From contig JBBIVA010000014.1 in NCBI GenBank assembly GCA_037439945.1, positions 1-38,782 on the forward strand: a stretch of DNA of 38,782 nt. The letters run 5' to 3'. The notes below the pieces were generated by a model. That model did not search any database. It worked only from the letters and a program-made list of their open reading frames with translations, and was not told the origin of the DNA. Both the position numbers and the translations under genes were made by a program. Shown in pieces: positions 26,725 to 33,945 of the stretch. The first letter of the stretch is position 1, and each line of letters begins with the position of its first letter. This DNA comes from CALEUX01 sp037439945 (GTDB lineage: Bacteria > Bacteroidota > Bacteroidia > Bacteroidales > Marinilabiliaceae).

Positions 26725-28824
26725 TTAACTTATCATACCCCAATTCATTTTGGCCCTTGCAAGTTTATTTAATTGTTTGTTTAATACCAGGTTTTCGTTC
26801 TTTTCCAACATTGGGTCTTTATCAAGAATATCCTGGGCAACATCGCGTGCCATTTGTAAAACCCGGCAGTCTTGTGTAAGGTTGGCAATTTTGAGTTCGA
26901 ACGGAAGTCCCGATTGTTGAGTTCCTTCAAGGTCACCCGGTCCCCTTATTTTCATGTCAGCTTCTGCAATTTCAAAACCATCTGAAGTACGAACCAGTAT
27001 TTCCATTCTTTTTCGGGTTTCTTCTGATAATTTACAGGAGGTCATTAAAATACAGAAGCTTTGTTCGGCACCTCTTCCAACACGCCCTCTTAGCTGATGC
27101 AATTGCGATAATCCAAAACGTTCGGCACTTTCAATAACCATAACAGATGCATTGGGTACATTAACTCCAACCTCAATTACTGTTGTGGCCACCATTATAT
27201 TAGCATTGCCTGAAGCAAATTCTTGCATTGCAGCTTCTTTTTCTGATGTTTTAAGACGCCCGTGAACCATTACAATTTTTAACCCGGGAAAAGCTTTCAT
27301 CATATACTCATGGCCTTCCTCAAGGTTTTTAAAATCAAGTTTTTCAGATTCCTCTATTAATGGGAAAACAACATAAACCTGTCTTCCTTTCTCAATTTCC
27401 TGTAATAAAAACCTGTTTAGCTGGTTTCTTTTATTGTGATAATAATGAAGTGTTTGCACCTGCTTTCTTCCGGGTGGCAGTTCATCAATTACCGATACAT
27501 CAAGGTCGCCGTAAACAGTCATGGCCAGCGTACGTGGTATGGGAGTGGCAGTCATTACCAAAACATGCGGAGGATTAAGATTTTTTTTCCATAAACGTGC
27601 CCTTTGTTCAACCCCAAACCGGTGTTGCTCATCAATTATAACCAAACCAAGGTTTTTAAATGTTACTGTTTCTTCAATTAAAGCGTGTGTACCTATTAGT
27701 ATTTGCAGTTGCCCGTTGTTCAGATTGGTATGAATGTTTTTTCGTTCCGTTTTTTTTGATGAACCCTTAAGTAAAGCTACATTAATATTTAATGGTTTAA
27801 CCATTTCGGAAATTGTCTCAAAATGTTGTGTGGCTAAAATCTCTGTTGGAGCCATTAAGCAGGCCTGAAAGTCATTATCAAGAGCGATTAACATCACCAT
27901 TAACGCTACCAGGGTTTTACCGCTTCCAACATCTCCCTGTAATAGCCTGTTCATTTGTTTGCCACTACCCAAATCCTGACGTATTTCACGAATAACTCTT
28001 TTTTGGGCTTCAGTTAGGGCAAATGGCAATTGATTTGTATAAAACTTATTAAGATATTCACCCACACGTGAAAAGATATGACCTTTAAGAATTGCTTTTC
28101 TTTGTGACTTAAGTTTTAGTATATTTAGCTGAATATAAAATAGTTCTTCAAATTTGAGTCTGAATTTAGCTTTTTCCAAAGAATAGGTATTTGGGGGAAA
28201 ATGAATATACCTTAACGCTTCATCCAAAATCATTAGTTTTTGATTTTCAATTATGTAAGATGGTAATGTTTCCGAAATTTTGCCAATATATGAACTAAAT
28301 AAGGAATAAACTAATTTGTTTATAGCCTTTGAATTGAGAAAATTACTTTTCATTTTCTCTGTTGTAGTGTAATGAGCCTGAAACCCTGATTTAATCCTTT
28401 GGATATTTTCCGTGTATTTTTCAATTTCGGGATGCACTATATTATATGTACCCCCAAACAAACAGGGCTTGCCAAAAACAATATAATCCTGATCGGGCTT
28501 TAAACTATCCTTAACAAATTTCAATCCTTTAAACCAAACCAACTCAATTGTCCCGGAATTATCATTTAATATTGCAGAAATTCTTTTTGAGCGGCCATCA
28601 CCTATTGTTTTAAGGGAACTTATTCGACCCTTAAGCTGAATATACTGCATAGAAGGGTCAATCTCATTTATTTTAAATATCCGGCTTCGGTCAACATATT
28701 TATATGGGAAAGTGTAAACGAGGTCCTCAAACGAAACTACCTTTAGTTCCTGTTTAAGAATTTCAGCTTTTTTGGGCCCTACCCCCTGCAAATATTTTAT
28801 ATTAAGTGTTGCTAATTCATACAT
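26725..28824 (-). CDS. recG: ATP-dependent DNA helicase RecG
   Basis: RecG of 699 residues from the ATG at 28824 (MYELATLNIKYLQGVGPKKAE). A GTG 19 codons upstream keeps the frame open but adds a non-homologous leader. Domains: wedge/OB fold (about 1-270), then two helicase lobes. Motifs: LLQGDVGSGKT (Walker A, about 293-303), DEQHRFGVEQR (motif II), TATPIPRTLAMTVYGDLD (motif III region), VHGRLKTSEKE and QLRGRVGRG (motif VI), then the C-terminal TRG-type segment with GPGDLEGTQQSGLPFELKIANL. It reverses stalled forks and processes Holliday junctions. It is divergent from the methyltransferase gene, with 88 bp between start codons. No defect is visible. Confidence 0.97.
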   Translation of the reverse strand: MYELATLNIKYLQGVGPKKAEILKQELKVVSFEDLVYTFPYKYVDRSRIFKINEIDPSMQYIQLKGRISSLKTIGDGRSKRISAILNDNSGTIELVWFKGLKFVKDSLKPDQDYIVFGKPCLFGGTYNIVHPEIEKYTENIQRIKSGFQAHYTTTEKMKSNFLNSKAINKLVYSLFSSYIGKISETLPSYIIENQKLMILDEALRYIHFPPNTYSLEKAKFRLKFEELFYIQLNILKLKSQRKAILKGHIFSRVGEYLNKFYTNQLPFALTEAQKRVIREIRQDLGSGKQMNRLLQGDVGSGKTLVALMVMLIALDNDFQACLMAPTEILATQHFETISEMVKPLNINVALLKGSSKKTERKNIHTNLNNGQLQILIGTHALIEETVTFKNLGLVIIDEQHRFGVEQRARLWKKNLNPPHVLVMTATPIPRTLAMTVYGDLDVSVIDELPPGRKQVQTLHYYHNKRNQLNRFLLQEIEKGRQVYVVFPLIEESEKLDFKNLEEGHEYMMKAFPGLKIVMVHGRLKTSEKEAAMQEFASGNANIMVATTVIEVGVNVPNASVMVIESAERFGLSQLHQLRGRVGRGAEQSFCILMTSCKLSEETRKRMEILVRTSDGFEIAEADMKIRGPGDLEGTQQSGLPFELKIANLTQDCRVLQMARDVAQDILDKDPMLEKNENLVLNKQLNKLARAKMNWGMIS

Positions 28825-28833
28825 AGTTGAATT

Positions 28834-28865
28834 CAAAAATAATGGAAAGGATTGATGGATGCAAG
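28834..28865 (-). promoter_or_regulatory. Candidate recG promoter
   Basis: Read on the minus strand, CTTG (28865-28862), a 20-bp spacer and TATTTTTG (28841-28834) approximate the Bacteroidota TTTG/TAnnTTTG promoter. The start would be almost at the ATG, giving a very short leader. Weak support. Confidence 0.25.
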
Positions 28866-28866
28866 A

Positions 28867-28896
28867 GTTGCAAATTAGCACTTTGTTTTATCTTTG
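28867..28896 (+). promoter_or_regulatory. Candidate promoter of the methyltransferase gene
   Basis: GTTG (28867-28870), an 18-bp spacer and an exact TATCTTTG (28889-28896) match the Bacteroidota promoter form, 16 bp before the ATG at 28913. Confidence 0.4.
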
Positions 28897-28912
28897 GAAA
28901 TAATTTGAATTT

Positions 28913-29701
28913 ATGGATTGGTTTCAGGTTAAAAGTTTTTTAAAGTATAAAATTAAATCAAGGTATTGGAAAGGTTTTGGGATACATTCGCCATTTGTTT
29001 TCGATTTGGTTGCAAATCTTTTCCGCGAAAAGCACCAATATTATGATTTTCGGAAAATTGATGCATGGCGCAGGGCTTTGGAAAGAAGTAATGGGTATAT
29101 TGAAGTTGTTGATTATGGAGCAGGTTCGTTGGTTAACCGTTCAGGGTCCCGGAAAATATCTGATATAGTTGGCAAGGGTAGTCTTCCCAAAAAGTATGGG
29201 GAACTTATTTTCAGAATTGTAAGTAAATTTAAGCCAAACGGAATTCTTGAGTTGGGAACCTCGGTCGGAATAAGTACACTTTACATGGGACTGGCCCGGA
29301 AATCGGCTAAATTGATTACAATTGAAGGTTGCAAAAATATTGCCAAAGTTGCTAAAAGTACCTTTGATGAGTTTGACCTTAAAAATGTTTTATTGGTTAA
29401 CGGAACCTTTGATGAACATTTATCAGATTCGATAGAAAAATTTCAATCGCTTGATTTTGTTTTTATTGATGGCAATCATCAGAAAGACGCTACAATTAAA
29501 TATTATAACCAGTTGTGCGAAAAAGCAAATAATGACACTATTATAGTATTGGATGATATTCATTGGTCGCCGGGAATGGAAAAGGCCTGGGAGTATATTA
29601 TAAATGACCTGAGAGTTACTGTTTCAATTGATTTGTTTAGAATTGGCATTGTGTTTTTCAGGCGTGAAAATACAAAAGCCCATTATATTGTAAGGTTTTA
29701 G
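28913..29701 (+). CDS. Class I SAM-dependent methyltransferase (Methyltransf_24-like)
   Basis: The 262-residue soluble protein has a Rossmann methyltransferase core. The SAM-binding glycine motif ILELGTSVGIS spans 111-121; the acidic end of strand 2 is ITIEG (135-139); the post-motif segment is LDFVFIDGNHQKD, and IIVLDDIHWSPG follows. This resembles O-methyltransferase/Methyltransf_24 proteins. The N-terminus has FGIHSPFVFDLVANLF, a segment conserved in the Bacteroidota members. The substrate is unknown. It stands alone, divergent from recG, with a good promoter-like sequence just upstream. Confidence 0.85.
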   Translation: MDWFQVKSFLKYKIKSRYWKGFGIHSPFVFDLVANLFREKHQYYDFRKIDAWRRALERSNGYIEVVDYGAGSLVNRSGSRKISDIVGKGSLPKKYGELIFRIVSKFKPNGILELGTSVGISTLYMGLARKSAKLITIEGCKNIAKVAKSTFDEFDLKNVLLVNGTFDEHLSDSIEKFQSLDFVFIDGNHQKDATIKYYNQLCEKANNDTIIVLDDIHWSPGMEKAWEYIINDLRVTVSIDLFRIGIVFFRRENTKAHYIVRF

Positions 29702-29782
29702 TAATTATTTGTGCATTTGTAAATACGGACATAGTAAGGATAAATTCAATGAATAAATAAATAAAAAGAACACAATAAAGGT

Positions 29783-29849
29783 TGATGAAGATGGTACCCG
29801 GGCTTAAGGGCCGGCTTCCGGCGGTTGCAATTTCATCAGGTACCTTTTT
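29783..29849 (+). other. GC-rich structured block with pseudoknot-order pairings
   Basis: TGATGAA (29783-29789) pairs with TTCATCA (29832-29838), and GGTACC (29793-29798) with GGTACC (29839-29844). A perfect GCCGG-CTT-CCGGC hairpin (29810-29822) lies between. A T5 run follows the second GGTACC. The order a-b-hairpin-a'-b' allows alternative folds. It may be the terminator of the upstream methyltransferase transcript (stop 80 bp earlier) or a small RNA element; no family recognised. Confidence 0.4.
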
Positions 29850-30016
29850 CTGGTTTATGTTTTGAGTTTAGTTTATTTGAGTTTTTTTGAAATGTTTTTT
29901 TTATTTCATAAAACACTATTCTCTATTTTATTGTTAAACCCAAATTAATCAATAGGAGGCGAAGTATGAGCCGAACTTTTTGATTTAATAGGGATAATCC
30001 CGATTTAGTGATTGTT

Positions 30017-30081
30017 TCAATTCCAAATCTTTGGAATTGATTACAAGTACTTTTTCGATTACGCATTTTCAAATGCGTAAT
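30017..30081. repeat. Pair of 24-bp palindromes
   Basis: TCAATTCCAAA-TC-TTTGGAATTGA (30017-30040) and ATTACGCATTT-TC-AAATGCGTAAT (30058-30081) both have perfect 11-bp arms and a TC centre, with starts 41 bp apart. They differ in sequence. They could be tandem hairpins in a transcript or two operator sites. Confidence 0.6.
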
Positions 30082-30284
30082 TTGGGTTAAAAGTAAATTA
30101 GTTTGATTAGGAAAATGATTAAACCCTTTAGAGTTATAAAGGTAGTGTGAAAATGAAAAATTCCTGCGTTTGGTATGAAAATCTGAATATTCCAAAACTT
30201 AAATTAATCAATTATTTGGTTTATAATTAAACTATATTGTTTTGTCAGAATCTAAAAAAGCATATATAATTATTTAAGCGATTA

Positions 30285-30300
30285 ATAACCTATTAGTTAT
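30285..30300. promoter_or_regulatory. Dyad ATAACCTATTAGTTAT upstream of the ABC ATPase gene
   Basis: ATAAC and GTTAT arms with a 6-bp centre lie 35 bp upstream of the ATG at 30336. It is 15/16 identical to 31280-31295, upstream of the next gene. A shared operator is plausible; no regulator is encoded nearby. Confidence 0.4.
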
Positions 30301-30335
30301 ATCGCAAACTTAAATTGAAAGTAAAATAAGCACGC

Positions 30336-31043
30336 ATGTCAAAATACGTAATTGAAATTGACGGAATTGAAAAGAAATACCAGATTGGCACCCAGGTGGT
30401 CCATGCATTACGTGGTGTAACCACATCGATTGAAAGAGGTGATTATGTTGCTATTATGGGGCCATCAGGTTCAGGAAAATCAACATTAATGAATATTATT
30501 GGAGCCCTTGATACGCCCACTGCAGGCTCATATATGCTAAATGGTACGGATGTAAGTAAGATGATTGACGATAGGCTTGCCCAAATCAGGAACCGGGAGA
30601 TTGGGTTTGTTTTTCAAACGTTTAACCTTTTACCCAGGTATTCAGCATTGGAGAATGTTATATTACCATTAATTTACGGCGGAATTCCAAAGCATGAAAG
30701 AATCGAAAGAGGGGAAAAAGCATTAAAAAATGTTGGGTTGATAGATAGGATGGAACATAAGCCCAATGAATTGTCAGGAGGACAAAGACAAAGAGTTGCA
30801 GTAGCGCGGGCGCTGGTGAATAATCCATCCATTATTCTTGCAGATGAACCAACAGGGAATCTCGATTCCAAAACATCGATTGATATTATGAAGCTTTTTG
30901 GAGAAATTCATGCAGCCGGGAATACTATAATATTAATTACACATGAGGAGGATATTGCCCGGCATGCCCACCGTATTATAAGGTTGAGGGATGGTATTAT
31001 TGAATTTGACGAGAGGAATATGGAAATTTCTAAATTGAATTAA
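30336..31043 (+). CDS. ABC transporter ATP-binding protein, MacB/LolD type
   Basis: The 235-residue ATPase has all ABC motifs: Walker A GPSGSGKST (42-50), Q-loop VFQTFNLLPRYSALENV (92-108), signature LSGGQ (146-150), Walker B ILADEPTGNLDS (167-178) and H-loop ITHE. The FNLLP and ADEPTGNLDS sequences place it with the MacB/LolD/FtsE-like subfamily that energises lipoprotein release, peptide export or cell-division permeases. No permease gene adjoins it, so its partner must be encoded elsewhere. The next gene starts 264 bp later in the same direction. Substrate unknown. Confidence 0.92.
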   Translation: MSKYVIEIDGIEKKYQIGTQVVHALRGVTTSIERGDYVAIMGPSGSGKSTLMNIIGALDTPTAGSYMLNGTDVSKMIDDRLAQIRNREIGFVFQTFNLLPRYSALENVILPLIYGGIPKHERIERGEKALKNVGLIDRMEHKPNELSGGQRQRVAVARALVNNPSIILADEPTGNLDSKTSIDIMKLFGEIHAAGNTIILITHEEDIARHAHRIIRLRDGIIEFDERNMEISKLN

Positions 31044-31279
31044 TAAAAAGGAAATTAAAATTTAATCCGGTGTTGTAATTATAGGTTTACCAAATTAATG
31101 ACTAACCGGCGCTGTTTAAAATTATTCATAATTCCTTCAGGATATTACTAAAGTAAGGTTTTCAATATTTTATTAATAGTATTACGTGCTGTAATATTTT
31201 TTTTTGGTCAATGGCAATTCTTTTTAAAAATAAATAATTAACAAAACCCAAAAAAAAATGTTTTTGGCATTAGAATTAT

Positions 31280-31295
31280 ATAACCTTTTAGTTAT
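31280..31295. promoter_or_regulatory. Dyad ATAACCTTTTAGTTAT upstream of the adenosyltransferase gene
   Basis: This is the second occurrence of the motif at 30285-30300, here with flanking T/A extending the arms to 6 bp. It ends 12 bp before the ATG at 31308, so binding there could block initiation or translation. Confidence 0.4.
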
Positions 31296-31307
31296 ACAAT
31301 TGTGAAA

Positions 31308-31868
31308 ATGAAGAAAAGCCAGGTATATACAAAAACAGGTGATAAGGGCCTGACAAGTCTGATAGGCGGAACAAGGGTTCCAAAAAACCATATCAGGCTC
31401 GAGGCATATGGAACAGTTGATGAGCTAAATGCCAATATTGGGATGGTACGTTCATTTGAAATTGATAAACAATCTGTTGAAACCCTTATTCATATCCAAA
31501 ACAGGTTATTTACCATCGGTTCGTACCTGGCTACCGACGAGTCTGTATCTGACCTGCGTTCGAAATTGGGAACCGATGAAAAGGAGATAGAGTTTCTGGA
31601 ATTTGAAATGGACCGTTTAGAGGCAGCTTTACCACCACTTGCTAATTTTGTTTTACCTGGTGGACATCCGGCTGTTTCGCAATGCCACATAGCCCGAACA
31701 GTTTGCCGAAGAGCCGAACGGTGTGTTATAGCAATGTCGGAAACTAATGAAGTTGATGCATGGGTTATAAAATATTTGAATCGTTTATCTGATTATTTGT
31801 TTGTTCTTTCACGTCATTTGTCAAATTATTTTAAATTGAATGAAATTCCATGGGTTTCGGGCTTGTAA
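31308..31868 (+). CDS. PduO-type ATP:cob(I)alamin adenosyltransferase
   Basis: The 186-residue enzyme begins at the ATG at 31308; an in-frame GTG two codons earlier is less likely. Motifs typical of the PduO/EutT-like trimeric family: YTKTGDKGLTSLIGGTRVPK near the N-terminus (ATP-binding), RLEAYGTVDELNANIG, LPGG, RTVCRRAER and LNRLSDYLFVLSRH. It transfers the adenosyl group of ATP to cob(I)alamin to make coenzyme B12 for mutases and similar enzymes. No other B12 gene is in the window, so it probably serves salvage. It is in line with the ABC ATPase gene but 264 bp away; the shared dyad suggests related control. Confidence 0.94.
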   Translation: MKKSQVYTKTGDKGLTSLIGGTRVPKNHIRLEAYGTVDELNANIGMVRSFEIDKQSVETLIHIQNRLFTIGSYLATDESVSDLRSKLGTDEKEIEFLEFEMDRLEAALPPLANFVLPGGHPAVSQCHIARTVCRRAERCVIAMSETNEVDAWVIKYLNRLSDYLFVLSRHLSNYFKLNEIPWVSGL

Positions 31869-31945
31869 AACTTGTTTTTTTTTATAATTTCGCCGAAAAT
31901 GAATTTTTAAAATAGCTTAATATATAGAGTAAAACTATTGTTATT

Positions 31946-32167
31946 ATGTACTGGACTCTCGAATTGGCCGCAAAGCTCGAGGACGCACCGTGGCCGGCAA
32001 GTAAAGATGAATTAATTGATTTCGCCATCCGTTCAGGGGCTCCATTGGAGGTAATTGAAAATCTTCAGGAAATTGAAGATGAAGGTGAGATATATGAGAG
32101 TATAGAAGACATCTGGCCTGATTATCCCAGCAAAGATGACTTTTTCTTTAATGAAGACGAATATTAA
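31946..32167 (+). CDS. DUF2795-type small acidic protein
   Basis: The 73-residue protein begins MYWTLELAAKLEDAPWPASK and is strongly acidic in its second half (DEGEIYESIEDIWPDYPS, ending FFFNEDEY). It matches the DUF2795 family as I know it in Bacteroidota, where it is very conserved and of unknown function. There is no signal or membrane segment. The ATG is preceded by AT-rich sequence without a Shine-Dalgarno, as usual here. It is terminated by the hairpin of MITE-like element B starting 15 bp after the stop. It may be co-transcribed with the adenosyltransferase gene 77 bp upstream. Confidence 0.85.
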   Translation: MYWTLELAAKLEDAPWPASKDELIDFAIRSGAPLEVIENLQEIEDEGEIYESIEDIWPDYPSKDDFFFNEDEY

Positions 32168-32181
32168 TTATCTTATTTTTG

Positions 32182-32220
32182 AAAAGAGGGTGTCTCAAAA
32201 GTCCGAGACGCCCTCTTTTT
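32182..32220 (+). terminator. Hairpin terminator of the DUF2795 gene, inside MITE-like element B
   Basis: A 15-bp stem with one G-U pair (AAAAGAGGGTGTCTC at 32182-32196, GAGACGCCCTCTTTT at 32205-32219), an 8-nt loop and a T5 run at the 3' side. This is the counterpart of the hairpin in element A, with the U-tract on the same strand of the element. Confidence 0.8.
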
Positions 32221-32294
32221 ATTCGTACTCCTATCCGAAAAGTTTTTCAAATATTCAATTCTAATAGTCTTAAAAAAACTTTTGAGACAGCCTC
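32186..32294 (-). mobile_element. MITE-like element B with terminal inverted repeats (inverted copy of A)
   Basis: A 109-bp inverted copy of 18867-18974. Its complement runs from GAGGCTGTCTCAAAAG to CTTTTGAGACACCCTC, and the inner GAATTGAATATTTGAAAAAC core is unchanged between copies. The stop codon of the OstA-like gene (32296-32298) abuts this end, so the element sits exactly at the gene's 3' boundary. Like copy A, it occupies a convergent intergenic region. Confidence 0.7.
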
Positions 32295-32295
32295 T

Positions 32296-33882
32296 TTATT
32301 TTTTAGGCAGCGTTCGGTCAAAAAAGAATTCGCTGTAGTTTGTTTGGTTAACAGATGCTGGTGGTTTATCCTTCAAAAAAATATCACTTTTTTTCTTTGG
32401 CCTGTATTCTTCCAACCATCTGAAACCTTCAAGTCTTTGCAATTCAACATCGGTTAATAAAGGAGGGTTTAAGTTACCTGCAGGTTGTGTACGCATAATA
32501 ATGCTGGTTACCTTACGTTTATCCAGTAAAATGGTAATATTGCTTGATTCTGCCTTATTAACGCCAATTGTTACATCTTTATCCTTCGGATAATAAATGG
32601 TTTGTCCGTTTCCGTCAACATTAATGCGGTGTAACTGGTTATTTCGAATAAAACCGGTCATTAACTTTCCTTTTATCTGGTTAAAATTAACCGAGTCATC
32701 CCTCGAAATAAGAAACGAATTATTTATTAGTTCTGCCTTGTATAAAGCTTTATTTTTTGTAAATAAGCGTATTGTCTCGGCGGTCATCTGGTTTTCCTGT
32801 GCCCATATAACCGGATTTTTGTAAAAAGTATTTATTGAATCCTTGAAATCATAAACCATTGAATCACATCTACCCTGGAAATCATGTCTGAAAAACTTAA
32901 CATTACGGTATGCTCTTACCATGCGGTGTTCAGAATCGGGAATAGGGTCGGCTCTTAAAGTATCAGCATGTAAAAACAGGGTGTCATTCTGCTGTATTTG
33001 CATTAACACTGCTTTTTTTGTAGCCAGGGCTTTTTTTGTCAATTCATTGTAATAGCCGTAATTGCCTGCAATAATTATGTGATTGGCACTATCCTGCAAT
33101 TCCATCCTTGAAAAAACTTCGCCAAATCCGTTTTTTCTGTTGTAGAAGATTGTATCTCCCGATAAAGTCTGGTCTTTGCCTTTTACTGAACCTTTTTTTT
33201 CAAGTTGGGCAATATTCTGTTTTGTATCGTAATATCCGGCTTCGGCATATATTGTGTTTCGTTCACTTAAAATTGTTGTAGGGCCTACAATTTTAACAAT
33301 TTCCGGAATGGTAAGGTATTTCATTGTGTCGGAATGTATTGTGTATTCCGGATTTGTTACAACAACATTATTTTTAAACTGTACTTCTTCGAGTTGCGGA
33401 TAATAGTAACCCCAAGAACTGGTTAGAATATTTTCACCACTGGTAATTTTTCCACCATTAAAATAATAAGCCACATCATTTCGTCGGTCGTAATCAAGAA
33501 ATTCAGTGGTTAAAACCACATCTTTGTTAACCATACGAACATTCTTACGGACTTTTGCCTTTTCATCATTGCCAAAATAGAATAGTTCATTACCATAAAG
33601 GTGAATGGTGTCGTTTTGTATAACATGAATTGACCCGTAGGCTTCAACCCGGTTTGAATCGCGGTAAATGAAAGCACTGTCACAATGCATCAGGGTGTTC
33701 AAATGCCTGAATCTGACACTGCCAAAAAGGGCCTGAACGTTTTTACCAAACCTTTTTGAGCCTTCCATATAATCTGCATGTTCGATGTTAATAACCGAAC
33801 GCTTAACTTTTGGTTCCTGGGCCGGGGTAAAGCTTAGCCAAACTATAGCTACCGGCAGCAAAAGGAATCGAACAAATTTCAT
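32296..33882 (-). CDS. OstA/LptA-like periplasmic protein (LPS transport family)
   Basis: The 528-residue protein starts at the ATG at 33882, giving a signal peptide (MKFVRFLLLPVAIVWLSFTPAQ); a GTG four codons earlier is possible. The body is built of OstA-like repeats: VINIEHADYMEGSKR, FGSVRFRHLNTLMHCDSAFI, VEAYGSIHVIQNDTIHLYG, VVLTTEFLDYD, then TIYAEAGYYDTKQN and KGKDQTLSGDTIFYN. This matches the beta-jelly-roll OstA fold of LptA/LptD, which carries lipopolysaccharide across the periplasm. The Bacteroidota version is longer than E. coli LptA. The C-terminal part (after about 420) is less conserved. It is last in the SurA-like operon, 63 bp after the SurA-like gene, which fits an outer-membrane biogenesis role. 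Its stop codon touches MITE-like element B. Confidence 0.85.
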   Translation of the reverse strand: MKFVRFLLLPVAIVWLSFTPAQEPKVKRSVINIEHADYMEGSKRFGKNVQALFGSVRFRHLNTLMHCDSAFIYRDSNRVEAYGSIHVIQNDTIHLYGNELFYFGNDEKAKVRKNVRMVNKDVVLTTEFLDYDRRNDVAYYFNGGKITSGENILTSSWGYYYPQLEEVQFKNNVVVTNPEYTIHSDTMKYLTIPEIVKIVGPTTILSERNTIYAEAGYYDTKQNIAQLEKKGSVKGKDQTLSGDTIFYNRKNGFGEVFSRMELQDSANHIIIAGNYGYYNELTKKALATKKAVLMQIQQNDTLFLHADTLRADPIPDSEHRMVRAYRNVKFFRHDFQGRCDSMVYDFKDSINTFYKNPVIWAQENQMTAETIRLFTKNKALYKAELINNSFLISRDDSVNFNQIKGKLMTGFIRNNQLHRINVDGNGQTIYYPKDKDVTIGVNKAESSNITILLDKRKVTSIIMRTQPAGNLNPPLLTDVELQRLEGFRWLEEYRPKKKSDIFLKDKPPASVNQTNYSEFFFDRTLPKK

Positions 33883-33945
33883 CAAATGAAACACTTTTAT
33901 TATGGAAATGGCAATTTTTTATTGCTGGTTTCTTTAAACAATTGC

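Larger units (their letters stand above)
29702..30335. other. Gene-free region rich in inverted repeats
   Basis: A 634-bp stretch between the methyltransferase and ABC ATPase genes. It contains a GC-rich structured block (29783-29849), a GGGAT-A-ATCCC mini-palindrome near 29989-29999, two 11-bp-arm palindromes (30017-30081) and a dyad just before the ABC gene (30285-30300). An open frame on the minus strand (29923-30195) crosses these palindromes and has no protein-like features, so it was not called. Confidence 0.5.

Noticed and set aside
29923..30195. 90-aa minus-strand open frame before the ABC gene
   Set aside because: It is read across two perfect palindromes and has a biased composition; no family features.
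32179..32457. 92-aa plus-strand frame over MITE-like element B and the OstA-like gene end
   Set aside because: It runs antisense through the OstA-like coding region and through the inverted repeats; its translation follows from those features.
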